Shown: positions 1 through 7,018 of the stretch, piece after piece
Numbering within the stretch: position 1 is the first letter of the stretch
How the letters are laid out: every line of letters starts with the position of its first letter
NCBI GenBank assembly: GCA_003250865.1
Contig: QKJH01000011.1
Location: forward strand, 1 to 11,677
From: Alphaproteobacteria bacterium
GTDB taxonomy: Bacteria > Pseudomonadota > Alphaproteobacteria > Micavibrionales > SZUA-601
Reading direction: 5' to 3'
DNA: 11,677 bases
The notes under the pieces: model-generated
Told to the model about the DNA's origin: nothing
The model's database searches: none
Seen by the model: the letters and a program-made list of their open reading frames with translations, nothing else
Program-made: the position numbers and the translations under genes

Positions 1-1689
1 GTTTCCTATGATCGCTCTATGGATATGGAACGTAACGATTATCGTAAAACATTGGCGCCGCGTCCGATGGAAGCGGAATCCCCCGATTACGGTACCCCGC
101 TAGATTTCCAACCTGTTGTTGTTGATGCAAAACAGGAAGAATTGCCGATGCCGTTGGTTAGCCTTTCGGTTAATCAGACGATTGCCTTGCGCGACATCTT
201 TTATGAGCTGGCTGAACAGGCCGAAGTGGATTTGGAACTTGACCCGAATATTGAAGGTTCGGTTATTTTTACCGCTCGCGAAAAACCGTTTGACGAGGTG
301 GTGCGCCGCATCTGTAATCTGGCCGGGCTGCGTTATGAGTTCAAGGACGGGTTACTGCGTATCGAAGAAGATACACCGTACATGAGAACCTATCCTATCA
401 ACTATATCAATCTGTCACGGGCAACAACAACAGGTGTAACTTCCAATTCCTCCGTTGCAACCAGCGAAGGGTCAACAACCGGTTCTAACTTTACCGTTTC
501 CGGTGAAAGTAACGCCGATTTCTGGGGTGAAATGGCATCCAATATCGAATATATCCTGCGCTCGACCGATGATGACAATAAACGGGTTCGTGCGACCGAT
601 GATATTACTATCATGCAAACAGCTATTCCGGCTGTGCGTGTCAGTGATCTAAGCGGTAATGCTTCCGAAGAAGTTGCGGTTAACAGTACACAGCCGCAAG
701 CCGAACAACCGGCAAGTGCCCAACAATCAAACAGCACGACACCGGAACTAACAATTGCACAGCGTTATTCGATTAACAAACAGGCAGGTCTTCTATCCGT
801 GTATGCCAATGAGCGTCAGCAAAAACTGATTCAGGATTATCTGGAAGACGTTATTACACGCGTCAGTACACAGGTTCTGGTCGAAGCCAAAGTGCTCGAA
901 GTTGAATTAACGGATGAATTTTCATCCGGTGTGAACTGGGAGACATTGTTCAGCAATAGCTTCTCTCTTAATGCCAACTTCAACCATATTCCGCTGAACC
1001 CGACCGAAGCCAGCGCGATTTCTGTTGGTCTGACCAAGGGTGACTTTACTTTTGCGACCGACTTTGTTCAACGCTTCGGCACGGTACGCACGGTTTCCAG
1101 TCCGCGCATTACCATTATGAACAACCAGCTTGGAACGCTTAACGTTTCTGAGAGCCGCGTATTCTTTGATATTGAGGTGACACGTGAAGCGGCAACAGAT
1201 ACTTCACCGGCAATTACCACAATCGAAAGTGAAGCCCATAATGTTCCCGAAGGTTTGATTATCAACATGCTGCCGGCAGTTAATATTGATACCAATGAAA
1301 TCACCATGACTTTGCGCCCGACATTAACCCGCGTTGTTGGTACGGTTCTTGATCCGGCCGCTGCCATTTACAGTGTTGATGCAACCATCCCGGAAATTGC
1401 CACACAGGAACTGGATTCACTGGTTCGTATGAAATCGGGCGAAATTATCGTTCTGGGTGGTTTGATGCAAGAAGGCAATACGGTAGATGAAACAGGTATC
1501 CCTGTCTTGGGTGATATCCCTGTTCTGGGCTACCTGTTCAAAGCGCACGGCGACAAAACCACGAAGAAAGAGCTGGTCGTTTTGCTTAAAGCCACCGTTG
1601 TCGATGATAACAACAAAACCCTGACGCAATACGACAAGGATTTGTATAAAAAACATGCTGGAGAACGCCGTCCGTTTGGTATACAGTAA
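1..1689 (+). CDS. mshL: MshL-type pilus secretin (5' end cut by window edge)
   Basis: Outer-membrane secretin, the ring through which a type IV pilus leaves the cell. The frame is open from base 1 and there is no signal peptide after the first ATG (19), so the true start lies upstream. Numbering from that ATG: residues about 45-118 look like a secretin N0/STN-type domain. Residues 119-270 resemble the MshL N-terminal region (RTYPINYINLSR, then NADFWGEM, then SINKQAGLLSVYANERQQ), interrupted by Ser/Thr/Asn-rich and Gln/Pro-rich stretches at 135-165 and 212-245. Residues 285-527 are the secretin core, with VEAKVLEVEL, SSPRITIMNNQ, GEIIVLGGLMQEG and the signature GIPVLGDIPVLGYLFK at 493-508. The ATTTGVTSN and NADFW pattern favours MshL over GspD or PilQ. 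The family is certain; the MshL subgroup is by recall. The next gene follows after 47 bases and is probably co-transcribed. Confidence 0.93.
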   Translation, partial: VSYDRSMDMERNDYRKTLAPRPMEAESPDYGTPLDFQPVVVDAKQEELPMPLVSLSVNQTIALRDIFYELAEQAEVDLELDPNIEGSVIFTAREKPFDEVVRRICNLAGLRYEFKDGLLRIEEDTPYMRTYPINYINLSRATTTGVTSNSSVATSEGSTTGSNFTVSGESNADFWGEMASNIEYILRSTDDDNKRVRATDDITIMQTAIPAVRVSDLSGNASEEVAVNSTQPQAEQPASAQQSNSTTPELTIAQRYSINKQAGLLSVYANERQQKLIQDYLEDVITRVSTQVLVEAKVLEVELTDEFSSGVNWETLFSNSFSLNANFNHIPLNPTEASAISVGLTKGDFTFATDFVQRFGTVRTVSSPRITIMNNQLGTLNVSESRVFFDIEVTREAATDTSPAITTIESEAHNVPEGLIINMLPAVNIDTNEITMTLRPTLTRVVGTVLDPAAAIYSVDATIPEIATQELDSLVRMKSGEIIVLGGLMQEGNTVDETGIPVLGDIPVLGYLFKAHGDKTTKKELVVLLKATVVDDNNKTLTQYDKDLYKKHAGERRPFGIQ

Positions 1690-1736
1690 GGGCTCTTACA
1701 GCTTTTACCTAACCGAATTGTGAAAGGATAGTTCCG

Positions 1737-2513
1737 ATGCTTGCGTCATCTTTGGTGCGGTTTGTCATTAAAGCAGCCATACGTGACCGTTTGATGATTA
1801 TGATGGTTGTCATGATTGGTCTTATTGTGGCCGTATCGAATTTTCTGGGCTCATCCGCCATTACCGAACAACAGAATTTCTCGCAGGTTTTTGCCAGCGG
1901 CGGTTTGCGTCTGATGGGCGTTATCGGTATGTGCGTTTTTATCGCCTTTCAGGTACGCCGTTCTTTTGACAACAAGGAAGTTGAGTATTTTCTCTCGGCA
2001 CCGGTGAAACGTTCCCAATATGTGTTCTCCATGGCATTCGGTTTTTCCCTGTTGGCAACGGCCTTGGCTGTCTTTATCGCTGCGGCCACCGGATTTATGT
2101 CTCCTCATCTTGACGGCGGGTTTGCTCTGTGGTCGGTATCCTATTGGATTGAGTTGTTAATTGTCAGTAATCTGGCGCTATTCTTTGCCGTTATCCTTCG
2201 TTCTCCGGCTGTTACGGTTATGTCGTCTCTTGGCTTTTATGCCTTGGCTCGCCTGATTGGTACCGTTTTAGGAATTATCCATGGTGGTGGTACGGATGGT
2301 TTTATCATGCAGGCGTTGGCAAAAATTATGACGGGTATTTCCATGGTTGTGCCGCGTCTTGATTTGATGGCGCAGACCAGCTGGCTTGTTTACGGAACGG
2401 ATATGACATCGCACGATGCTGTCGGATACGGTTTTCTTTTGGCTCAAATGGTTATTTTCGTCGGTTTAACCTTGTGCGCGGCGCTGTTTGATTTTCAACG
2501 CAAGGAGTTTTAG
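1737..2513 (+). CDS. ABC-2-type transporter permease
   Basis: Inner-membrane protein of 258 residues with about six hydrophobic helices (roughly 18-38, 55-73, 95-119, 131-153, 159-180, 228-251). The stretch RRSFDNKEVEYFLSAPVKRS between helices 2 and 3 is the kind of cytoplasmic coupling segment seen in ABC-2 permeases, where an ATPase subunit docks. Length and topology fit that family. The ATG at 1737 has an AAAGGA ribosome site at 1723-1728. No ATP-binding subunit lies in the window; it would have to be upstream of the secretin or elsewhere. It sits between the secretin and a TPR-like gene and so is probably in the same transcript. Whether it serves the pilus or is a passenger cannot be told. 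The substrate is unknown. Confidence 0.78.
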   Translation: MLASSLVRFVIKAAIRDRLMIMMVVMIGLIVAVSNFLGSSAITEQQNFSQVFASGGLRLMGVIGMCVFIAFQVRRSFDNKEVEYFLSAPVKRSQYVFSMAFGFSLLATALAVFIAAATGFMSPHLDGGFALWSVSYWIELLIVSNLALFFAVILRSPAVTVMSSLGFYALARLIGTVLGIIHGGGTDGFIMQALAKIMTGISMVVPRLDLMAQTSWLVYGTDMTSHDAVGYGFLLAQMVIFVGLTLCAALFDFQRKEF

Positions 2514-2516
2514 TCC

Positions 2517-3278
2517 ATGCGTTTGACTATCGGTGACAGTAAAAGCAAACTTTACCTCCTGTGTGTTCTTGTCTTTCTGATGCTTCATCTGGGTGTGTGG
2601 TACAACGCCAGGAATAAGCAGGCACAATGGCTGAATGTTCCGCCGGTTCCTTCGGTGTATGGTCTGGCGCAAATGGGATTGGGTGATGCTCAGTTTGCCT
2701 TGCGTGTTGCCGGTCTTAATCTACAGAATATGGGCGATACGGGCGGCCGCGTGACTCGGTTGCAGGATTATAATTACGAACGGCTGGAACAATGGTTCAC
2801 TCTGTCCTATGAAATCGATCCTAAAACGAACTTTTTTCCCATGGTTGCGGCCTATTATTACGGAGCATCGCCAGACTCTGAGCAGGTAAGGCACATGGTT
2901 AATTATCTTGAAAAAGCCGGCAATGCCACCCCAAACGAAAAGTGGCGCTGGTTGGCGCAGGCCGTTTTTCTAGCACGTTTCAAGGTTAAGGATAATGATT
3001 TATCGCTCCGATTGGCGTACAAACTGGCCGAGTTGGGTAAAAAAGACTCGCGCCTGCCGACATGGACGCAGCAGATGCCGGCCTTTGTTTTGGCAAAGCA
3101 AGGCGATAAACAAGCCGCAAGAAATATCATGGAAACAATATTATTATCGGATTTGCAAAATCTTGATCCGAATGAAATCAACTATATGTGTGCCTATATC
3201 AAAGAACAGCTATGGAATGGGACGGAAACTCTCTATAAAAATCAAGAAGTAACAAAGTTGTGCGAAGGGCGCATTTAA
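2517..3278 (+). CDS. Membrane-anchored TPR-like protein of unknown function
   Basis: A 253-residue protein with a short basic N-terminus, one hydrophobic helix at about 12-29 and a soluble, mostly helical remainder. I cannot assign a specific function. Residues 88-116 (YERLEQWFTLSYEIDP, then MVAAYYYGA) and 140-205 (KWRWLAQAVFLARF, LRLAYKLAELG, MPAFVLAKQGD) have the spacing of paired helices typical of TPR-like repeats, which usually bind proteins. N-in topology would place the repeats in the periplasm. The ATG lies three bases after the permease stop and has AAGGAG at 2502-2507, so the two are almost certainly translated from one message and may work together. The stretch NMGDTGGRVTRLQDYNYE recalls a conserved alphaproteobacterial hypothetical family, by memory only. 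Confidence 0.75.
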   Translation: MRLTIGDSKSKLYLLCVLVFLMLHLGVWYNARNKQAQWLNVPPVPSVYGLAQMGLGDAQFALRVAGLNLQNMGDTGGRVTRLQDYNYERLEQWFTLSYEIDPKTNFFPMVAAYYYGASPDSEQVRHMVNYLEKAGNATPNEKWRWLAQAVFLARFKVKDNDLSLRLAYKLAELGKKDSRLPTWTQQMPAFVLAKQGDKQAARNIMETILLSDLQNLDPNEINYMCAYIKEQLWNGTETLYKNQEVTKLCEGRI

Positions 3279-3287
3279 TCGTACCGA

Positions 3288-3317
3288 TTGCTCACAAATC
3301 GTTTTAACTTTTATAAA
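3288..3317 (+). promoter_or_regulatory. Possible sigma-70 promoter for the pilin gene
   Basis: TTGCTC (3288-3293) and TATAAA (3312-3317) are 18 bases apart. The -10 box matches the consensus at five of six bases, the -35 box at only three. The region is AT-rich enough for chance matches, so this is tentative. If real, the message would begin near 3324 and carry a leader of about 125 bases including the hairpin. Confidence 0.3.
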
Positions 3318-3343
3318 AAATAGGGTAAATTAATAAAGATTTT

Positions 3344-3376
3344 AGAGTTCACACGGCATAATCGTCCGTGTACTCT
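3344..3376 (+). promoter_or_regulatory. Imperfect 11-bp inverted repeat in the pilin leader
   Basis: AGAGT (3344-3348) pairs with ACTCT (3372-3376), and ACACGG (3351-3356) pairs with CCGTGT (3366-3371), leaving a two-base bulge TC and a nine-base loop. No T run follows on either strand, so it is not an intrinsic terminator. It could be an RNA hairpin that stabilises or controls the pilin message, or a DNA operator. Confidence 0.5.
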
Positions 3377-3438
3377 TGAAAAATGGAGAGGGGGACGTGT
3401 TGCCTCTTCTTGCTGAGTGTAAAAACAAATTCATAGTT

Positions 3439-3444
3439 GAGGAG
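3439..3444 (+). promoter_or_regulatory. Ribosome binding site deciding the pilin start
   Basis: GAGGAG ends seven bases before ATG 3452. This supports that ATG over an in-frame TTG at 3437, which overlaps the site itself and would add five residues to the prepilin leader. Confidence 0.75.
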
Positions 3445-3451
3445 CAAATTA

Positions 3452-4222
3452 ATGAAAAAAATGCACAAAAGCAATTCCGGTTTCACCTTGGTGGAGTTGG
3501 CAATTGTTATGATGATTATCGGTCTTTTGATCGGTGGTATTCTAAAAGGTCAAGAGCTGATGGAAAATGCCCGTGTGACATCCACCATTGCTCAGATTCA
3601 ATCTTATGAAGCCGCTACAACCTCTTTCCGCGATGTATATAACTCCCTTCCGGGTGATATGTCCAACGCCAAAGACACCACAGTAGGTTCTACAACCCTT
3701 CCGGGTCGCTTACCGAACTGTACAGGTGCGGAGTGTGTTAACGGCGATGGTAACTCGATTGTTGGTACGGCCGGTACAATCATCGTAAATGAAACATCAG
3801 CTACAGCTGAAACAGCTCAGTTCTGGCATCACCTGTTGCTGGCTGATTTGATTTCCGGTGTAACGACCAGTGGTGTTCTGGCATGGGGTGAAACCAACCC
3901 GGCTGCCAAAATCGGTGGCGGTTACACAATCGGTCACGGTAACGGTACGGCTTTGGCTAACTCCGCCGGTGGTGGTACAGCTACGCCGTCAGGTCACTTC
4001 CTGATGCTGCGTAACAGCTTGGGTACAACGAATATTGCTGCTTCGGGTCAAGAACCGTTGTCGCCGGTACGTGCTGAACAAATCGACCGTAAAATGGATG
4101 ATGGACGTCCGGGTACGGGTTATGTTCTGGGTCACGGTCATGCCAACTGTTTCTCGGGTGACGCTTATGACTCCCAAAACACAGTTAAAAACTGTAACCT
4201 GTTGTTCCGTATCCAAGGTTAA
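3452..4222 (+). CDS. Type IV prepilin, probable major pilin
   Basis: A 256-residue prepilin with class III leader MKKMHKSNSG, cut before FTLVELAIV. Glu is at mature position 5 and the hydrophobic assembly helix runs to about residue 32. Prepilin peptidase would trim and methylate it, and it would then polymerise through the helix. The body has the YNSLPGDMSNA stretch, a Gly/Thr/Ser-rich middle, the segment AEQIDRKMDDGRPGTGYV (mature C-terminal half) and four cysteines in two pairs: NCTGAEC in the middle, and NCFSG with NCNLLF near the C-terminus. The last pair could close a loop like the D-region disulfide of other pilins. By hand count 32 of 35 glycine codons are GGT and 13 of 17 asparagine codons are AAC, unlike the neighbouring minor pilin at 7019 (8 of 21 GGT). 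Together with the strong ribosome site, its own leader and a terminator directly after it, this points to the abundant subunit. A minor role cannot be fully excluded. Confidence 0.9.
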   Translation: MKKMHKSNSGFTLVELAIVMMIIGLLIGGILKGQELMENARVTSTIAQIQSYEAATTSFRDVYNSLPGDMSNAKDTTVGSTTLPGRLPNCTGAECVNGDGNSIVGTAGTIIVNETSATAETAQFWHHLLLADLISGVTTSGVLAWGETNPAAKIGGGYTIGHGNGTALANSAGGGTATPSGHFLMLRNSLGTTNIAASGQEPLSPVRAEQIDRKMDDGRPGTGYVLGHGHANCFSGDAYDSQNTVKNCNLLFRIQG

Positions 4223-4250
4223 TCCTTTATACGAACAAAAACGAATACTG

Positions 4251-4277
4251 AAAAAGGCGGATTTATCCGCCTTTTTT
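4251..4277 (+). terminator. Intrinsic terminator after the major pilin
   Basis: GGCGGA (4256-4261) and TCCGCC (4266-4271) form a GC-rich stem with a four-base loop, flanked by five A before and six T after. It lies 28 bases past the pilin stop. The A and T tracts can extend the stem. It should end most pilin transcripts and lower expression of the minor pilins. Confidence 0.92.
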
Positions 4278-4321
4278 GCTGTCAATTTCAGGCTTTTAGT
4301 GAAGGTTTAACCGTTATCATT

Positions 4322-4327
4322 TATAAT
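4322..4327 (+). promoter_or_regulatory. Possible -10 box for the minor-pilin operon
   Basis: TATAAT matches the sigma-70 -10 consensus exactly and lies 37 bases before the GTG start at 4365, between the pilin terminator and the minor pilins. No good -35 box is found at 16-18 bases upstream, so a promoter here is plausible but unproven. Position rather than sequence is the stronger argument. Confidence 0.4.
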
Positions 4328-4364
4328 AAAATTAAGTAAAATTGTATGTTTTTATGGTGGGTTC

Positions 4365-5360
4365 GTGAATAAAACGTGTAAAAACAACGGTCAGTCTGGT
4401 TTTACGCTGACCGAATTGGCGGTTGTCGTAGCCATTGTCGGTATTTTAATCGGCGCATCTTTCATGATGTTCAGCCCGTTTATTCTGTCTGCCCGGCAAA
4501 CGGCCACGCGTGCACGAATGGAAACCATAGCTGATTCCATTGCCGCCTATGTCAAAAGTCATAACCGACTTCCCTGTCCGGCCATACCGGACGATACACC
4601 AACGGGCAGTCAACCGCCGTTTGGCTTTCAAAAAGGCAGCGGCAGTGATGGTCAGGATGTAAATATCTCCTGTGTCGGGACGGATGTCGAAGGTATAGTA
4701 CCTTTTAGAACATTGGATTTGACCGAAAAGCAGGGACAGGACGCATGGGGCGGGTATATAACCTATCGTATTACCCCCGCTTTTGCGCTCAGTCAGGATG
4801 ATTACTCGGTGGCCAGTACGGATATTCATGCGGCTTGCCGTTATCTGGATTGGATGGATGTTCACCGTGCTTCGACGGTAAACCGCAATCCGCTAAAAGC
4901 GCGCTTCTGTTGTCCTCCTGTGGGACATAGCTCGGACGTTTATTACAAGGATAAGGATATTGCCATTCTGGATACGGCAGGCGGGGATTCTCTGTGGCCC
5001 AGAGCTCGCAGTGACGCTTCGAAATTTTACGACCATCAGGATACGCGTGCCGATATACCCCTGATGGATACAGTGCGTGAACCGGATGCCAATGATTATG
5101 AAACGCCGGCCTTTATTTTGGTCAGTCACGGGCCAAACCGCTACGGAGCCTATACAGGCAAAACAAGCGGTGATAGAATGCTGGATGTAAACGGATTTTT
5201 CGGAACAGATGAAACGGAAAATCAGGATGGCGATAGAACGTTTATCATACGTGAGTATACGGCCGATCAGGGGAACGACTATTTTGACGATTTGGTTCTA
5301 TGGCGGACACAAAATCAGATTTACAGCGAATTTGGGGACAACTCATGCTTAAGACCGTAA
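4365..5360 (+). CDS. Minor type IV prepilin, six-cysteine family, copy 1
   Basis: A 331-residue prepilin starting with GTG. No earlier in-frame start is available after the upstream stop, and later ATGs lie inside the membrane helix. The ribosome site is weak (GGTGGG, 4356-4361). Leader MNKTCKNNGQSG is cut before FTLTELAVV, with Glu17 as mature Glu5 and a helix to about residue 36. The large C-terminal domain carries cysteines 71, 103, 158, 182, 183 and 328, all matched in the next two genes. Shared blocks are NRLPCPA, EGIVPFRTL, DAWGGYITYRITPAFA, KARFCCP, FILVSHG, DETEN, YFDDLVLWRTQNQIYSEFG and a terminal NSCLRP. The likely role is pilus initiation or tip formation, in the place of MshB/C/D/O or FimU/PilV/PilX. 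This is inferred from context; I cannot match it to a named minor pilin. The next gene overlaps its last 16 bases. Confidence 0.85.
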   Translation: MNKTCKNNGQSGFTLTELAVVVAIVGILIGASFMMFSPFILSARQTATRARMETIADSIAAYVKSHNRLPCPAIPDDTPTGSQPPFGFQKGSGSDGQDVNISCVGTDVEGIVPFRTLDLTEKQGQDAWGGYITYRITPAFALSQDDYSVASTDIHAACRYLDWMDVHRASTVNRNPLKARFCCPPVGHSSDVYYKDKDIAILDTAGGDSLWPRARSDASKFYDHQDTRADIPLMDTVREPDANDYETPAFILVSHGPNRYGAYTGKTSGDRMLDVNGFFGTDETENQDGDRTFIIREYTADQGNDYFDDLVLWRTQNQIYSEFGDNSCLRP

Positions 5361-7000
5361 TAAGATGGCGTAATCGTGATAATAAGGGTTTTACCTTGGT
5401 TGAGCTGGCCATTGTTTTGGCTATTTCAGGCATTCTAATCGGCGTAATTACCGCATCGGTAAAGCCTGTAATGCAGCGCGTACAAATGGCTAAGACTGAC
5501 AGCAATATAGAGAAAATAGCCAAACAGCTTTCGGTTTATGCGGTCAGGCATAACCGTCTGCCCTGTCCGGCCAGTCCCAATCCGAGTGTTGAGCCGTTCG
5601 GCTCTGAGCGCGGAAGCGGTGCAAGCGGTGCCAATTTCGGTGACTGTAAAGGTAAGGTTGAAACCGAAGGTGTGGTTCCGTACCGCATTTTGGGATTGCG
5701 TGACGAAGATGTGCGCGATGGCTGGGGAAATTACATTACCTATCATGTATCCCCGATTTTTGCGGTAAATCCTGACTCACCGATAACGGACTTCAATCAA
5801 GTACATGAGCGGTGCAGGGCTCAAGACTGGTTTCCCGATGAAAGTGATGATTATGGCGACAAAAGCTCTTATGTAGCCAGAGAAGAGGATTTTCCCGGTA
5901 CGTCGACATCTTTTACAAAAACTCTGGATAATGGGGTGACGTTTAATATCCAATCCAGCGGTCAGAATTTGAAGTGGTATGACAATCACGGCTATAAGGG
6001 GATAGGGTCGGGCGATAATTCCAATATTTGGCAGGAAACCATGGATGTCACTTTTACGGATGCGGATGGCAATTCCCAACCCGTCAGCGATGCCGTGTTT
6101 GTATTGGATGATGTCGGCAATAATATTGATGAAAACAAAAGCATTATCTATCAGGTTTATTATACCGATTCCAGTGGCAATACGGACTATTTCTGGCAGG
6201 AAACCCAGCTTAGGATTGATGATGTCCATGGCGGTACCGGTGGGGGCACGCCTGACGCTTATGGTACCGATGGTAAACCGATTTACCGCAATGCGCTTAA
6301 TTCCGATAATTTGGGGGATGATGGGCTTGTGACTTTTGAAATCTTCTCGGAAAATTATATGCAGGCCGACGGTACGACACCGCTGTTTGATTCCAATTCC
6401 ATTCAGGATATGACGCTCTATACGAAGACCAGTCTGGCGCAGTCGCGCGGTTATGTTCGTGACAGCAGTGGCTATCCGGGAAATGAATCCTCTCTGCTGA
6501 TTTCCAAAATCAAGGCTGGCGATATATCAGGCGGGGCAGCGCACTATAACTTAAACCCGTCAAAAGCGCGGTTCTGTTGCCCGATTGCGCAGTCAACAGG
6601 TGATTATTCCGTCGATAATGATGTGCAGATTAAAGATGCTGATGATGAGTATATGATTGATTTGCAACGTTCAACCGCTTCGTCCTATTTTAACGATGTG
6701 GATACGCAAGCCTCGACAACGGCGCTCAATACGCAGAATATTGCTGTTGCCTATGTATTGGTTAGTCATGGCAAAAACGGCCAAGGTGCCTTTATGGCCA
6801 ATGGTACGAATAACCGTATCGATAGCGGTAGCGCCATGATTGGTGACGAGGAAGAAAAAAATGCCGATACAGATAATGAATTTGTTTATAAGCCGATAAC
6901 CATGCAAAAAGGAGCAGAATATTTTGATGATATTCTCCTTTGGCGCTCGCAGGATCAGGTTTATTCCGAGACATCCAACAACTCCTGTTTTGAACCTTAA
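5345..7000 (+). CDS. Large minor prepilin with central insertion, six-cysteine family, copy 2
   Basis: A 551-residue prepilin, much longer than its two neighbours. ATG 5345 is preferred over ATG 5300 because it gives a 15-residue leader ending in DNKG before FTLVELAIV and has GGGGA at 5334-5338; the longer start would give a 30-residue leader. Mature Glu5 is present. Cysteines at 74, 101, 157, 411, 412 and 548 match those of copies 1 and 3. Cys157 to Cys411 spans 254 residues, against 24 and 21 in the paralogues, so about 230 residues (roughly 165-405) are inserted. The insertion is rich in Asp, Asn, Gly, Ser and Thr, with TDADGN and LDDVGNNIDEN stretches and a repeated WQET. It looks like a beta-rich extracellular module, possibly adhesive and calcium-binding; that role is inference. 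The start overlaps the preceding gene by 16 bases, so translation is probably coupled. Confidence 0.85.
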   Translation: MLKTVIRWRNRDNKGFTLVELAIVLAISGILIGVITASVKPVMQRVQMAKTDSNIEKIAKQLSVYAVRHNRLPCPASPNPSVEPFGSERGSGASGANFGDCKGKVETEGVVPYRILGLRDEDVRDGWGNYITYHVSPIFAVNPDSPITDFNQVHERCRAQDWFPDESDDYGDKSSYVAREEDFPGTSTSFTKTLDNGVTFNIQSSGQNLKWYDNHGYKGIGSGDNSNIWQETMDVTFTDADGNSQPVSDAVFVLDDVGNNIDENKSIIYQVYYTDSSGNTDYFWQETQLRIDDVHGGTGGGTPDAYGTDGKPIYRNALNSDNLGDDGLVTFEIFSENYMQADGTTPLFDSNSIQDMTLYTKTSLAQSRGYVRDSSGYPGNESSLLISKIKAGDISGGAAHYNLNPSKARFCCPIAQSTGDYSVDNDVQIKDADDEYMIDLQRSTASSYFNDVDTQASTTALNTQNIAVAYVLVSHGKNGQGAFMANGTNNRIDSGSAMIGDEEEKNADTDNEFVYKPITMQKGAEYFDDILLWRSQDQVYSETSNNSCFEP

Positions 7001-7018
7001 AAAAATTTGGAAAAGCAT

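Larger units (their letters stand above)
3279..3451 (+). other. Non-coding leader upstream of the major pilin
   Basis: About 173 bases without a convincing gene. The first third is very AT-rich and holds a possible sigma-70 promoter. The middle holds a strong imperfect hairpin (3344-3376). The last part has a purine-rich run (3381-3395), a CCTCTTCTT tract that could pair with it, and the pilin ribosome site. It therefore looks like promoter plus 5' untranslated leader of the pilin gene. Confidence 0.6.

Noticed and set aside
3389..3404. Sigma-54-like -24/-12 element (GG, ten bases, then TTGC overlap) upstream of the pilin
   Set aside because: The spacing and TTGC fit, but the CAC part of the -24 box is absent, and a purine-rich run makes such a match likely by chance.
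3437..3451. TTG start for the major pilin
   Set aside because: It overlaps the ribosome site itself; ATG 3452 has correct spacing and a typical ten-residue leader.
3376..3609. Plus-strand frame of 77 codons starting in the pilin leader
   Set aside because: It begins with TTG, overlaps the pilin start in another frame and gives a protein without recognisable features.
5300..5344. Upstream ATG start for the large minor pilin
   Set aside because: It would give a 30-residue prepilin leader and a long overlap with copy 1; ATG 5345 gives a normal leader.
5777..6229. Minus-strand open frame of 150 codons opposite the insertion
   Set aside because: Composition (Ile/Gly repeats) is that of a shadow of an Asp/Asn-rich coding strand; no start signal or family pattern.
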